A DNA stretch of 64,000 nucleotides from Sinotaia quadrata (GCA_028829895.1 CM054181.1:11366501-11430500), one strand, 5' to 3'; numbered from the stretch's first letter, positions 45,752-57,868 are shown. Notes: generated by a model from the sequence alone, not told the origin. Numbers and translations are program-made.

Positions 45752-46170
45752 GTTCCAGTCTGTCAGGTCTCAGTGATGTGTCTTGTTTCTATGTTGTAAA
45801 TGTCTTGTAACAGTTCTCATCCATGTGGATTTTTTTATGTTGTAAGTGTTTGTGTTGCTAGATCTCAGTGATGTATGTTGTTTATATGTTCTAAGTGTCT
45901 GTGTTGCCAGGTCTCAGTGAAGTGTGTTGTTTATATGTTCTAAGTGTCTGTGTTGCCAGATCTCAGTGATATGTGTTGTTTATATGTTCTAAGTGTCTGT
46001 GTTGCCAGTTCTCATCGATGTTTTTTTAATGTTGTAAGTGTTTGTGATGCAAGGTCTCAGTGATATGTGTTGTTTATATGTTCTAAGTGTCTGTGTTGCG
46101 AGGTCTCGGTGATGTGTGTTGTTATTATGTTTTAAATGTCTGTGTTGCCAGGTCACAGTGACAGACAGGC
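45752..46170. repeat. 49-bp minisatellite, about 8 copies
   Basis: Core 'gttgccaggtctcagtgat' and 'tgtttatatgttctaagtgt'; some units carry a T-run in place of the 'gtgtgttg' segment. Confidence 0.95.
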
Positions 46171-46599
46171 ATATTATGTCCTTGATTACTTTTGTCTGAT
46201 TAATGGCTATCGTAGTGTTAATGATTGTTGGAGTGGAAATGACTTGCTATTGCGTTAATAACTTGCATGAGACTGTTGTAGTGTTAATGATTGTTGTTGG
46301 GTAAAGTACATATTTATTTCTCATAACTTAATCTGACAAAGTCACAATGGCCAGCAAGGAGTACGCTCTTGTTTAGTTGTTTCTTGATTAGCAAAAAAAA
46401 AATACCCGTTGCTGACTACACTTGATGTCAATGGAAAAACTTTCAAAGTCCGACAACTCGAAAGCAGGCATATTTGCGCACAGTTATATAAAGAAAAGGA
46501 ATAACAGTCATTTTATTAACTTCATTAATTTGTCGTTTTCAACTTCTTGCTGTGTCACGACCTCTTCAACGCTTGAAGTGACAGCAACGTTTCAAACCG

Positions 46600-46870
46600 C
46601 CATTTTCTGTGTCGCAAATTGCGGGTAGCCGAAATTCCCAGAATGTAATTTTCACGCCGCATTGAACGAATGAGAGTTTAAAATCCCCGTTCTTCATGTG
46701 TGCACCCGTCTTCTTCCCCGCTATTTCACTCGGGTGGCCCCCGGTACGGACGTGAAGTGGGTAGGTGCCAAGTTGGGTGTCGACAATAAGGACCTGAATC
46801 ACCCTTTCGTTCCGTTGAGAGCACGCAAAGTCAAGACCGGGACCAGACGGGGAATCAATAGTGAATGACA
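46600..46870. other. G+C-rich block open on both strands
   Basis: On the minus strand 46566-46871 is open for 101 codons (starting MSFTIDSPSGPGLDFA). On the plus strand about 46667-46863 is open for about 64 codons including LLPRYFTRVAPGTDVKWVGA and KDLNHPFVPLRARKVKTG. The plus-strand frame has G/C-rich third positions, the more coding-like of the two. No domain or clear splice pair is recognised. It could be an exon, a CpG-rich promoter or an old insertion. Confidence 0.25.
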
Positions 46871-46926
46871 ATATTGGCAGAGGACAGAAATCGGTGTTTA
46901 TAAAAAAAATGACGCTGTTGCATAGA

Positions 46927-47035
46927 GAGAGGGAGAGAGAGAGGAAGGGAGAGAGAGGGAGGGAGAGAGAGAGGGAGAGAGAGAGGGAGAGAGAGAGGAG
47001 GGAGAGGGAGGGAGGGAGAGAGGGAGAGAGAGAGA
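46927..47035. repeat. Impure (GA)n tract
   Basis: GAGAGA with GGGA interruptions; Arg/Glu frames are artefacts. Confidence 0.95.
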
Positions 47036-47245
47036 ATGTTAAAGATCTTAGAAAGTGGGAAAGAATTACAGGTTTAGGGAGAAAGATGAGCGAGAGGTAA
47101 AGATGGAAGTATTAAAGGGGTGAGGGATAGGAGAGAGACGGACAAGAAAAGAGATAGAAGAAATAGGATTTTAAAATGGAGAGAGAATATTGAAGAGAGA
47201 TAAGTAGGATACGATAGAGAATATTAAAATATGGGATTGTATGTG

Positions 47246-47251
<6 letters not shown>

Positions 47252-47321
<70 letters not shown>
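47252..47321. repeat. (AG)n microsatellite
   Basis: About 35 AG units, apparently pure. Purine-rich sequence continues around it from 46920 to 47460. Confidence 0.98.
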
Positions 47322-47324
<3 letters not shown>

Positions 47325-47911
47325 CTATAATGGAAGAGAGGAGAACGAAGAAAGAACGAGAAGATAAAAGAATAGATATGGGGAAAGAGAGAGCGATAAT
47401 ATACAAGAAAAATATATACAGAGAAAGAAAGGAGAGGCAGAGAGAGATTGTAACAGAAGGTAGACAGACCTATATAAAAATTACTGAAAATAATATATTA
47501 ATAATTAAACAGATTATGAAATTCATGCTTGTACAATTTCAGGCAGGCGCAATCAAATGGGCACACGGGTCTCCATGTTTTCGTCTACAGCCGACAGCAT
47601 TGCCCGACCCTTCCATTACAAACAAACCCTTTCCCCCACCATATATTTCACTTCCTTTCGTTTTCATGCATTTTTTCCCTTTCAAGCGTCTCGCTGCCAG
47701 GTGGGTACGCATTGTGTTCAAATCCAATAACGTCTCAAACGCCTTACAGAACATACGAGTGCACAACACTACCTTCCGTCGACAACGGTCACAGGCTTGT
47801 TGTCCAACATTCTAAGGTCGGAGACCACACCCAAAGACTGCGCGAACTCATTTACATAAACTTCGACAATATGTGCACGTGAACAAATGAGTCGCAAATT
47901 CAGTCAGAGAT
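47322..47911. other. Purine-rich, then unique sequence
   Basis: Between 47520 and 47880 three overlapping frames are open (plus 47231-47815 and 47529-47882; minus 47539-47769). None shows a domain. Confidence 0.3.
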
Positions 47912-48075
47912 AAATAGAAAGATAGATAGATAAATAGATAGATAAATAGATAGATAGATAGATAGATAGGCAGGCAGATAGATAGATAAGCAAACAGATA
48001 GATAGATAGGTAGATAGATAGATAGGCAGGCAGATAGATAGATAAGCAGACAGATACATAGATTGTCAGACAGAT
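47912..48075. repeat. (GATA)n microsatellite, irregular
   Basis: GATA with AATA, GGCA and AACA variants; a block 'ggcaggcagatagatagata' recurs twice. Confidence 0.97.
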
Positions 48076-48315
48076 ATAGTTTACGTCCAGATTTGCTGTA
48101 TAAATAGAAATTCTTACCTCGCCCCCTTACAGTGAAGCAGTGTGTAAAATAAAATGATGCAGTGGGATACAGAAATAGAGGAATAAAAGGATCATTTGGG
48201 TGGAGTGTCAGAGTCAGTGGATAATAGCTTAGAAATAGAAAGAAGCCAGTAGGGTGGGGTGTATGACTACAAGGATTCAGAGGGCAGGATGTAAAAGAAG
48301 AAGAATTTAGAGGGG

Positions 48316-48470
48316 CGTACTAGTGGACCAGATCTAGAAGTAGAAGCATCTAGTGGACCAGATCTAGAAGTAGAAGGATCTAGTAGACCAGATCTAGAAG
48401 TAGAAGGATCCAGAGAACCAGATCTTGAAATAGATGGATCCAGTGGAACGAATTTAGAACTAGAATGTAG
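48316..48470. repeat. 30-bp minisatellite, about 5 copies
   Basis: Core 'ggaccagatctagaagtaga'; the AGATCT palindrome recurs in each unit, and units degrade to the right. Confidence 0.94.
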
Positions 48471-48832
48471 TTAGGCTTTGTATAGATGTGGAAGACTTAT
48501 GAATAGTAGGACATAAGCAAGGACAACTTGGATCAATTAGAAACATAAAATTTGAAATTTGAATAAAATGACCATTAGATACATACATATATAAGAAGAT
48601 CCAACAGTCCGCTCCTATGAACAAACCAAATAACTACTACAGTGCCATAGGACTCGAACATTCTCTTATGATATCACATGACCATGATTATGAAATTAAA
48701 TATATATAAACTCTAATTGTAACTGTTGGACTATTTGCTACTTGTAACCATACTGTCTTATGATATTTCTTGTTGAATACATTTATTTTTGGTACTTAGA
48801 CCACTCGTATTAGTGTGACTAATTTATATGTT

Positions 48833-49055
48833 GTAGTCAGTCATATTATTTACTTACTATCCTGGCTGTATGTATCAGGGGGTTTGTTGTAGTCAGTCAT
48901 ATTATTTACTTACTATCCTGGCTGTATGTATCAGGGGGTTTGTTGTAGTCAGTCATATTATTTACTTACTATCCTGGCTGTATGTATCAGGGGGTTTGTT
49001 GTAGTCAGTCATATTATTTACTTACTATCCTGGCTGTATGTATCAGGGGGTTCGA
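48833..49055. repeat. 56-bp minisatellite, 4 copies
   Basis: Highly homogeneous; core 'gttgtagtcagtcatattat' and 'ggctgtatgtatcaggggg'. Confidence 0.98.
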
Positions 49056-49214
49056 GCTAACCTCCAGAACTATCACTCTTCTATTCTGCATTATCTATCA
49101 TTCATCGTTCTTACACGTGTGGCCAGCCAGAAAGTGTGTTTTGAGGATTTGCCGAAGGTTACGGACATCCAGGGGTGGTGGAGATTTGATATATTGTTCA
49201 TCTTCCAGCAAAGC

Positions 49215-49305
49215 GTTACAGTGGACACAACCAGAAGTCCTTTGAACAGGTGTACACGTGGACATAATCAGAGGTCCTTTGAACAGGTCTACACGTGGAC
49301 ACAAT
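49215..49305. repeat. About 42-bp repeat, 2 copies
   Basis: 'cctttgaacaggt(g/c)tacacg' with 'tggacac' recurs. Flanking 49056-49214 is unique. Confidence 0.93.
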
Positions 49306-49519
49306 CAAAAAAGCAACGGGTAAAAGTAAAAAGCTTTCATATACAGGTAGAACAAGTAGGACAGGGGACTTTGTAAACAGATACCAGCGTACAGAGCAGT
49401 AGAGTATCTTTAAATGCTGACCCCCCCATTCCCCCGCCCTGCAAAAATCTAAAATACCCCTCCCTCGTTTCTACATGCACGCATACAAACATGTACTCAC
49501 ACATACACGCACACACACG

Positions 49520-49543
49520 TACACTCACTCACTCACTCACTCA

Positions 49544-49591
<48 letters not shown>
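49520..49591. repeat. (ACTC)n then (AC)n compound microsatellite
   Basis: Same architecture as 25078-25163: about six ACTC units then about 22 AC units. Confidence 0.98.
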
Positions 49592-49592
<1 letters not shown>

Positions 49593-50264
49593 CTCCACAG
49601 AGAATCAGCTTATCGTGCGCCCTGCGAAAACTTGATCATGTGTATATTTTTCAAATTTCAAACACATTTTTTTTTGAACAACAAAATAGTGGGCCCCGTC
49701 CGTTGAAAGGCTTCTAGGCACTGAAGGGGTTGCGGGGGAAGTAGATACGCCACAGGCACAGGTTGGAGGGGGGGGGGATTTCCAAAAATGAACGTATATA
49801 TATATCACAAACTCGACTCACGAACAAGTATATAGGTAAAATCAACTACTTCACTGAATCACTCAGATAGTAAACTGACAAGTATAGAACATTTTTTTTT
49901 AAAAGTAGACTTTAGTAGAGTAGAGAAAACGAGTCAAGTCGTCTGGAGGCGAGATACGTGGTTTTATAGACGAAAACAAATCGCTGTTTGGAGGGGAGGG
50001 GGGGACAACTCTCAGCGTGTTATCCTTAGAACGAAATTCAGTGACAGCGTGAACAATAGTGCAAGCCTCTTGCTGCGCGTTTGTTGCACACAGGAGCAAT
50101 GCATATGCATTTAACTAGATCTTCTCTAAGACTTTGCAAACCGTTTCAAGAGTGGCGTATAAATTTATTCTTGTTTGAGATGTGATAAACTGTTTCAATA
50201 TAACCGTGGATATTTATTGCTGTCTGAGATGTGACAAACCAGCGCGCCACCCGTGTAGATTAAA

Positions 50265-50266
<2 letters not shown>
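49592..50266. other. Unique sequence
   Basis: G-runs near 49770 and 50000. From about 50150 to 50240, 'gataaactgtttca' and 'gtgacaaacc' hint at an old 65-bp duplication. No gene. Confidence 0.4.
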
Positions 50267-50334
<68 letters not shown>

Positions 50335-50422
50335 CTGTGTCTGTGAGTGTCTGTGTGTGTGTGTGTCTGTGTGTGTGTCTGTGTGTGTGTGTGTGTGAAT
50401 GTGTGTGTGTGTCTGTGTGTGT

Positions 50423-50482
<60 letters not shown>
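50267..50482. repeat. (GT)n microsatellite with phased TCTG interruptions
   Basis: About 215 bp of GT with roughly ten TCTG/GTGA interruptions at semi-regular spacing. The 120-130-codon Thr/His frames on the minus strand are artefacts. Confidence 0.98.
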
Positions 50483-50486
<4 letters not shown>

Positions 50487-51397
50487 TGGGCAGATGTTCG
50501 CCATAATTGACACCGCGTTGGACGACCTCTGAGTCTGCTGTTGGCAGAGGACACCCATTTTGTACCAGGAACGTGACGGCAAGAAAACATATCACCAAAG
50601 AAATCGAAGAAAAGTAGGAGAAAGTCAACAACAAGGAGAATGTAGGAAAGGGAGACAACCTACCTATACCTCGGATAGACGTGTGAACTTTCTGTAGATA
50701 TACCGAGCCAGGTCGCCACAGTATTATTGTTCACCAGTGAGCACACAGACTCTCCAATATCACAGCTCAAAACGACTCTAATTCCGTCTGTGCCTACTCT
50801 CGGGTAAAAGTGTTGACAAAACCACTTTATCTTTGTAATAATCCGCGCCATGACTACAGTCTGCGATGTCGTCGTAAAAAAAAAAAAAAAAAACCGACTG
50901 TTGTCCCAATCACAAAGTAACAGTGTAATCGGTTAGCTGGTGTGCTGTAACATAGTAAGATTATGGTGTTGTGGTCTTATAGGATAGGCAGATCAGTTGG
51001 TCTGTGTAATGGTATCATTTGCTTTTAGGCTGTTTTACATGTAAATGTATAGTTCGGTCAGATTATCTTTAGGCTCTTGCATAAAAACATCAGTTTGTTT
51101 TCATAAAGCTCATAGCTACATCAGCACTCTCTGTTTACATTGGTTGCGTTTCTTAATATGACGTCACAGCAAAGATAAATGTGCTTTATCATTTATAAAA
51201 CAATAAAATACCAGTGCATATGTTTTTGATCTATATTCGTTTGCTCTTTACAATTTAACACATTTCAAGATAATTATCGATATAATTAATAGACCCTTCT
51301 TTTTCACTTCAACAGAGAATAAATTTTTTTTTGTTGTGTTATAATTATTAGACCCTCTTTTTATTCCACTTCAGCAGAGGATAAGATTGTCGTGTTA
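50483..51397. other. Unique sequence
   Basis: A run of about 19 A lies at 50877-50893. From 51294 to 51388 the phrase 'agacc(c)(t)tctttttt(a)ttccactt' is duplicated. No gene. Confidence 0.4.
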
Positions 51398-52180
51398 TAA
51401 TTAGATTTGTCACATGGACTGTAGCACAATGTGTATTTGTCACATGGAGTGTAGCATAATGTGTTGTATTTGTCACATGGTTGTAGCACAATGTGTTGTA
51501 TTTGTCACATGGAGTGTAGCATAATGTGTTGTATTTGTCACATGGTTGTAACACAATGTGTTGTATTTGTCACATGAAGTGTAGCATAATGTGTTGTATT
51601 TGTCGTGTGGAGTGTAGCATAGTATGTTGTATTTGTCACATGGAGTGTAGCATAATGTGTTGTATTTGTCGTGTGGAGTGTAGCACAGTGTGTTGTATTT
51701 GTCAATGGAGTGTAGCATAGTGTGTTGTATTTGTCAATGGAGTGTAGCATAATGTGTTGTATTTGTTGTGTAGAGTGTAGCATAATGTGTTGTATTTGTC
51801 ACATGGTTGTAGCACAGTGTGTTGTATTTGTCGTGTGGAGTGTAGCACAGTGTCTTGTATTTGGCACATGTGTGTAACAGTACATTGTATTGGTCAAATG
51901 AGGTGTAGCATTGTATGTTGTATTGGTCACATGGGATGTACCACAGTACATTGTATTGGCTATATGGTGTTTGGCACAGTACATTGCATATATCACATGG
52001 GGGTTGTACTACAGTATATTGTATTTGTAACACGGGAGTGTAGCACAGTATATTGTATATATCACACGATGTGTAACACACTATATTGTATATGTCACAT
52101 GTGGTGACAGTATGTTGTATATGTCTTATGGGGCGAAGTACATTGCTTTATATAAATATCACTTCGGGAGTAGCATAGTT
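51398..52180. repeat. 33-bp minisatellite, about 24 copies
   Basis: Core 'gtgtagcataatgtgttgta' and 'tttgtcacatgga'. A shorter 28-30-bp variant ('cacatggttgtagca') alternates on the left. Units diverge toward 52180. The period keeps minus-strand CYTPCDKYNTL frames open. Confidence 0.96.
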
Positions 52181-52551
52181 TGTTTTATTTGTCATCTTCT
52201 TCATATTAATTGAAATTTTGTTTAATATAATTACTTTTATTTAGTTTTCTACTGTGAAGAACAATGATAAAGTGTACTCCATGCACAGGTAAGCGAGTAA
52301 GAGTAAGTAAAAACACGACGTTTACCATAGCAACAACTGTCGTGTATAACCTGTCGAGGAATAAGATAATTAACATGAAGTAGAATGGTAGATACATTTC
52401 GAATTGAGATACGATAAAATAAATCGTAATAAGATAATCTAAACGAACAATACACACTTCAGCACATGATAAAAGACATTTGAGAAAGTGATATAATTAT
52501 TTACAAAGCTTGACAAGATAAAACACAAATGGCTAAATGAATGAAGCTTGT
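52181..52551. other. AT-rich unique sequence
   Basis: Nothing recognised. Confidence 0.4.
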
Positions 52552-52568
52552 GTGTGTATATATATATA

Positions 52569-52609
<41 letters not shown>

Positions 52610-52650
52610 TGTGTGTGTGTATGTGTATGTGTGTGTGTGTATGTGTGTGT
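52552..52650. repeat. (GT)n with TATATA start
   Basis: A TATATA start (52558-52570), then GT with GTAT interruptions. Confidence 0.96.
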
Positions 52651-52689
52651 GGTTTTGCAAATTTTTAACGAATTTGGCGAGGAGACTCA

Positions 52690-53000
52690 CAGTATAGACT
52701 GCATGGTACAGATTTCACAATATAGTCTACACGGTACAGACTGCCCAGTGCATATTTCACAGTGCAGACTTCACAGTCCAAACTGTGAAGTCCAAGTTTT
52801 ACAGTTCAGATTTCACAGTACATACTGCAAAGTACAGGTTTCACAGTACAGACTGCAAAAACAGGTTTCACAATACAGACTGCAAAGTACAGGTTTCACA
52901 GTTCAGACTGCAAAGTATAGGTTTCACAGTACAGACTGCAAAGTACAGGTTTTACAGTACATACTGCAAAGTACAGATTTCACAGTACAGATTGCAGAAA
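52690..53000. repeat. 28-bp minisatellite, about 11 copies
   Basis: Core 'tttcacagtacagactgcaa' and 'agtacagg'; left units more diverged. Confidence 0.96.
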
Positions 53001-53109
53001 CTAGCTACTTCTCTGTGAAACTTTATTTCACAGTCTGTTCACAACTGTGTTAAATACAGTGAGAAGAGAAGATGTATTGAATGCATTGATATGTTTCCCT
53101 TTCCTCAAT

Positions 53110-53310
53110 GACCTACATGCTGTTTTGACAAAAAGGTCCAGTCTTACGTGAACCAGTCAACTGATCAAAATGCTCTTTTGATGAAATGTCCATTCTTTAG
53201 TGAACCCATCAAAAGATCAAAACGTTGTTTTGACGAAAGGTCCAGTCTTAAAATGAACCAATCAAATGATCAAAATGCTATTTTGAGTGAACCAGTCAAC
53301 TGATCAAATA
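53110..53310. repeat. About 52-bp repeat with palindromic centres
   Basis: About 4 units with 'ggtccagtctta' and 'gtgaaccagtcaactgatca'. Most units contain TCAAAA...TTTTGA inverted repeats, best as TCAAAAC-GT-TGTTTTGA near 53216. Confidence 0.9.
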
Positions 53311-53887
53311 GTCAAAATATTGTTCTGAATGTTTCGCATCCAGCGTTTACATTGTAGCGGTCTTATGACGTCAGAATTCCATGAGAAAGAATATAGAAAT
53401 AGAAAGGATTCCTTTGCTTTCACGTCATTGCACGACACTTGAGCGACTTAACTCGTCAACAGATCGCCTTTCCCCGAGAAAGCAATTAGCACGATACTTC
53501 ACACACCATACCAACCCACTCCCAATCATGTCCACGTGCACGTGCCACGACAGGAAACAGTAACGCTCACTAATGCCAGTCGCAGACCCTGTTCCTGACT
53601 TCGACGATGGCTTTGATGGCTTTGATACGTTAGCCCAGATACGTTAGGGAAAACAACAAAAACCTGCTCGAAAAAGTAAGTCCAGTTAAACAAGTGACAA
53701 ATGTCAGACTTTTAGTACGACAAATGTATCAAACTGGATGGCAGTTGTGAGGAAAGGGAATGTGAGTTAGGAATGTTAATAAGATTGGAATTAAAAAAAG
53801 GAAGATTTAAAAGAATAGGAAGATAAAAATCCCAAATCATTCCAGCAATTCAAATTCCTCAGGAAATACACCTCTCTGCCACTAGTG
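53311..53887. other. Unique sequence
   Basis: No gene recognised. Confidence 0.4.
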
Positions 53888-54080
53888 TCGTAATACTGCT
53901 AACACATTAAACAATAAGATATAATACTAATTATTCATTCATTTCATTACTAAAAAATATAACAATATTACGACTTAGAGAATACTGCTAACATAAAGAT
54001 TCAACAATAAAATAGAAAACAAATTATTCATTCATTTCATAACTACAAAATATAACAATAATACGATTTAGAGAATAATT
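53888..54080. repeat. About 100-bp duplication, 2 copies
   Basis: 'attattcattcatttcat' and 'aatactgctaaca' recur in the same order; copies diverged. Confidence 0.85.
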
Positions 54081-55529
54081 TATACGAGGTCAATATTATC
54101 AACTATCTGACTGCAGGAACAAGAAAATTGATATCTCGATGTGACAGAAAGAATTTTTTCTGAGATATGTGTTTGCCTAAAATCTTATTTCTTCAGAATA
54201 GCTTTCATTTTGTGACTGCTGTGGATTTCTGTATGTTGCTAAAATTTAGCCGATAACTGAAGAAAGGGTTAATGCCCCTTATTTAGAGGTCATGATTGGA
54301 GATATTATTATTTGGAGGAGTCTTGACTGAAGTGAAGGTCAATACCTGTTATTTAGAGGAATTTTGCCGGGGGGGGGGGGAGGGGGGCGGAGGTTAGTAC
54401 CAGTACCATTATTGTGAGGAGCACTCTAATTAAAGTTCAGGGGTAAGAATTTCTCTAAATTTTAAATGAGAGTTTTTTTTCAATGCAAATAATGATGCTT
54501 TGACAAGAAGAATAACCCATTGGTCAAAAAGCAAACTACATCTACTGCAGAATGAATCATAATTGAAGACGAAACGATTTTTGTGTAATTGCTGAGCCGA
54601 CCCAAGGTGTAAGAGGGGGTGGTCTAGGAAGCAGAAGATGAGGGCTAAAATTATTGCTGAGGTTAAGAAGCAAAGTTTGTACAGCAAAGATTTGTCGTAA
54701 ATATCTTGCAACTGTCTTTACAGAACTGATCCTTGAAGCGTGTCGGCATGGTTTGGGGGGGGGGGAGGAGAGGGGAGGGGTAACACAAAATTTCCAAGGC
54801 CGCGTTCAATGTGCCAGAAAAAGGCGCCATGGGCCAGCCCTCACGGCCCAATTCTGTCGTGTCAGGTGTATAGACCAACTAGAGACGCAAACAGAAAAAC
54901 ACAGAAGCGCAAAGGGTGGGCTTTCCAAGCATAGTTAATTATGGGATTTACCGAGGATTACCAGTCTGTGGTCATGCGCCGTAATCAAGTTTGAAACCAC
55001 TTCAGTGTATCCAGCCATCTTTTCATCGCCTTCCTATTGGAGTCGTCTCTCACTACGTTGGAACTACAACGCGCACGCTAGCTAGTCCGCTGCAAACAGT
55101 TTTGGGCGACATCCAAGGAGTGCGGCACAGCAAGTAGCTTCTTGCTGACGACAACCCTACCCCACCTGATGAATGAAACTTTGCCGAAGTCATCAGTCAT
55201 GGTTTATTACATGTATCTTCCCTGTGTCATTAGTGTCTCGTTAAGACAGCGCGTCTCAGTGTCACATTGTACAAGCAAGCATTGTCATTTACTGATCCGA
55301 GAGGTGAAATGCATTGAGAATCAACTTTGTGCTGACGTGTGCAAAGTCCCAATAACACCAGAGGCATGACTTAATAATAACTATAAATAATTGAAGACGT
55401 ATAAAATAATGAGTAAAAGACGAATACTCATAATAATAAAAGTTGACGGAGACAACGAATGCAAAGATAATGAATTTTTGTTTCAAAGAACTAACACGGT
55501 TCAGAAAGAAACAGGGAATACAAGTCACT
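54081..55529. other. Unique sequence with G-runs and a G+C-richer block
   Basis: G-rich runs at 54369-54392 and 54755-54780 could form G-quadruplexes. Loose repeats 'cttatttagagg' lie at 54275-54365. At 54960-55370 the sequence is G+C-richer; a plus-strand 75-codon frame (55142-55369) ends with a Cys-rich stretch but lacks a recognised pattern. Confidence 0.4.
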
Positions 55530-55650
55530 GAATACGTATGAATGAACGCATTTATATAGTTTGTAAAGTTTCAATTAAACTTTGCATTAATACGTATGAA
55601 TTAGAACGCATTTATAGGTGTGTCAAGTTTCAATTAAACCTTGCATGAAT
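55530..55650. repeat. About 60-bp duplication, 2 copies
   Basis: 'aatacgtatgaat' and 'agtttcaattaaac(t/c)ttgca' recur. Confidence 0.93.
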
Positions 55651-55794
55651 TTTCCTTGTGAATTTTTGGTATGACTTTCATCAATGACATTTTTTTTTTT
55701 GATTTAGGACGTTTTGGTGATTCTCTTCCCTCCCCCTCTCAGTAACATTTTCTTGTCTTGACTTATTTATTTATTTATGACTTTTTCTTACAAA

Positions 55795-56095
55795 TACAAT
55801 GACAAACATCAATGTATATAAAGTTATACTGACTACAAAAGCATTGGAGAACCACACAATGCCGGGCCCTACGGTGACAAATATTAGTGCATATCCCTAT
55901 ACTATGTAAACTTTCGTGAACTACTCTATGCTGGGCCCTACAGCGACATATATTCGTGTATATCACCATATTGACCACGTGAACATTGATGAACCATACA
56001 CCACTGGGCCCCACAGTGACAAACACACACCACTGGGCCCCACAGTGACAAAACATTAGTGCATATCACTATACTGACTTCACGTAAACATCACT
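55795..56095. repeat. About 75-bp diverged repeat, about 3-4 copies
   Basis: 'gggcccyacrgtgacaaa' and 'agtgcatatc(a)ctata' anchors. One unit is truncated so that 'caccactgggccccacagtg' occurs twice in 35 bp. Confidence 0.9.
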
Positions 56096-56469
56096 GTGTA
56101 ACACAATGACAATCCCACAACCTTCAAAGCTCTTAGTCAATGCGACATTAAAGCGAGTCAACTCACGAGTCCAAAGACAATAAAGACGACTCTAGCAAGG
56201 TGCAGTCAAGAGAGGGTTGAAGAATATTGGACATATTGTAAACAGAGTTTGATTGATGAGTCGATTTATATTTAATACCCACTTCACATATTCCTTGATT
56301 TTGCAAATGGGCAATGTCAGCACAATGTTTACGTTGATTATGGTGTACCAATTCAGGCCGCAGTAGAAGTACTCTATAGAATGCTCGGTCTATGATGTAT
56401 AATGGGTATAACAAGTAGGGAACTGCATCACATTAGATAATAGAAGAAGACTGGTGGTATAATGTAAGT

Positions 56470-56570
56470 AAAGACTAGACGAAGTATGTAGTAGAATGCA
56501 GTGTATAGTAGAATGCTGTAAACAGCGTGTAGTAGAATGTTGTAAACAGTGTGTACTCTACCATAAACAG
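56470..56570. repeat. Short irregular repeat
   Basis: 'gtagtagaatgytgtaaaca' variants, about 4 copies. Confidence 0.85.
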
Positions 56571-57042
56571 AGTGTAGGCGAAGACTATATTTACAGTGTG
56601 CTGTCATAACCTCTATTTATTCTCTGTTTATATTACATACTGTGAGTTGCCTTTTACACATTATTTACAATATACAAGTGCAACAAATATTTTGATATTA
56701 TTACGAGAGACTCCCTTTAATTACGAGAAAATTATCATCTCCACACCTACGATAATTTGCACCTCTTACCTTGTGGGTAATGGTCTGGAATGCCCTTAGC
56801 ACACTCCCCAGAGTAATCCCTAGTATTTTCATAACACTACAGAAACAACTCTGATCTGGCATACGTCCAAAATCAAAGAATAGTGACCCCCTCCTGAAGA
56901 GCTATACTACCCATCTTGTCAATTATTAAGCTCCCACACTACACAAAACTTTTAACCAAGTTATAATACAACACAGGTCGATGGTGTTGATAAACAAAGA
57001 AATAGAATTTATTAACAAATAATTAAATATGCACTACGTAGC
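56571..57042. other. Unique sequence
   Basis: Nothing recognised. Confidence 0.4.
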
Positions 57043-57415
57043 AAGAACATACAAATAATGACATATACAATGAGGACAAATAAAGAATATACAAATAATG
57101 ACATATAACAATGAGGACATACCAAGAACATACAAATAATGACATATACAATGAGGACAGAGCAAGAACATACAAATAATGACATATACAATGAGGACAG
57201 AGCAAGAACATACAAATAATGACATATACAATGAGGACAGAGCAAGAACATACAAATAATGACATATACAATGAGGACATATAAAGAACATACAAATAAT
57301 GACATATAACAATGAGGACATACCAAGAACATACAAATAATGACATATAACAATGAGGACATACCAAGAACATACAAATAATGACATATACAATGAGGAC
57401 ATACCAAGCAATGGA
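57043..57415. repeat. 40/41-bp minisatellite, 9 copies
   Basis: Core 'agaacatacaaataatgaca' and 'caatgaggacata'. A one-base difference (ATATA or ATATAA) sets 40- versus 41-bp units, so all three minus-strand frames stay open for 130-140 codons. Confidence 0.98.
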
Positions 57416-57554
57416 CAAACAAGAATATAACTATCTCGCAGAGTCTCAGGCCTCATAAGGCTATCTCATGAATTCTTAATAGAAAATTCTGAATCACAAA
57501 TGGACACATCACTGAGACAAACACACTTTTCACTGGCAGTGCACTGTTGGCAGT

Positions 57555-57868
57555 GACATGGACTTGGCTCGTACTGAGTGAGGTGGACTTGGCTCACACC
57601 AAGGTGAACTTGGCTCACACTGAGTGAGATGGACTTGGCTTGCACTGAGTGAGACCTTGGAATGTGGAATGTGGCTTGCACTGAGTGAGGTGGACTTGGC
57701 TCGTACTGAGTGAGGTGGACTTGGCTTGCACTGAGTGAGACCTTGGAATGTGGAATGTGGCTCACACTGAGTGAGGTGGACTTGGCTCGCACTAAGGTGG
57801 ACTTGGCTCACACTGAATGAGGTGGATTTGGCTTGCACTGAGTGAGACCTTGGAATGTGGAATGTTGT
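57555..57868. repeat. 24-bp minisatellite with compound higher-order unit
   Basis: 'ggacttggctc(a/g)(c/t)actgag' units, interspersed at three places with 'ccttggaatgtggaatgt'. This gives a higher-order block of roughly 100 bp. Confidence 0.95.

Noticed and set aside
47529..47882. 117-codon plus-strand frame
   Set aside because: Two other frames overlap it at equal length; no domain, and residue use is compositional.
49098..49304. Minus-strand frame with C-x2-C (CVHCNALLEDE), possible LINE zinc-finger tail
   Set aside because: The Cys pair has no following His/Cys at the expected spacing, and part of the frame is the 42-bp repeat.
50195..50658. Thr/His and Val/Cys frames of 120-130 codons
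   Set aside because: Dinucleotide-repeat artefacts; the few non-repeat codons at the ends show no domain.
55142..55369. 75-codon plus-strand frame with a Cys-rich end
   Set aside because: Cysteines do not form a recognisable pattern and no splice or signal-peptide evidence supports it.
57012..57456. Three overlapping minus-strand frames of 131-140 codons (CSCSVLIVYVIICMF-like repeats)
   Set aside because: The 40/41-bp array lacks stops in any minus-strand frame, so all three stay open. This is an array property.
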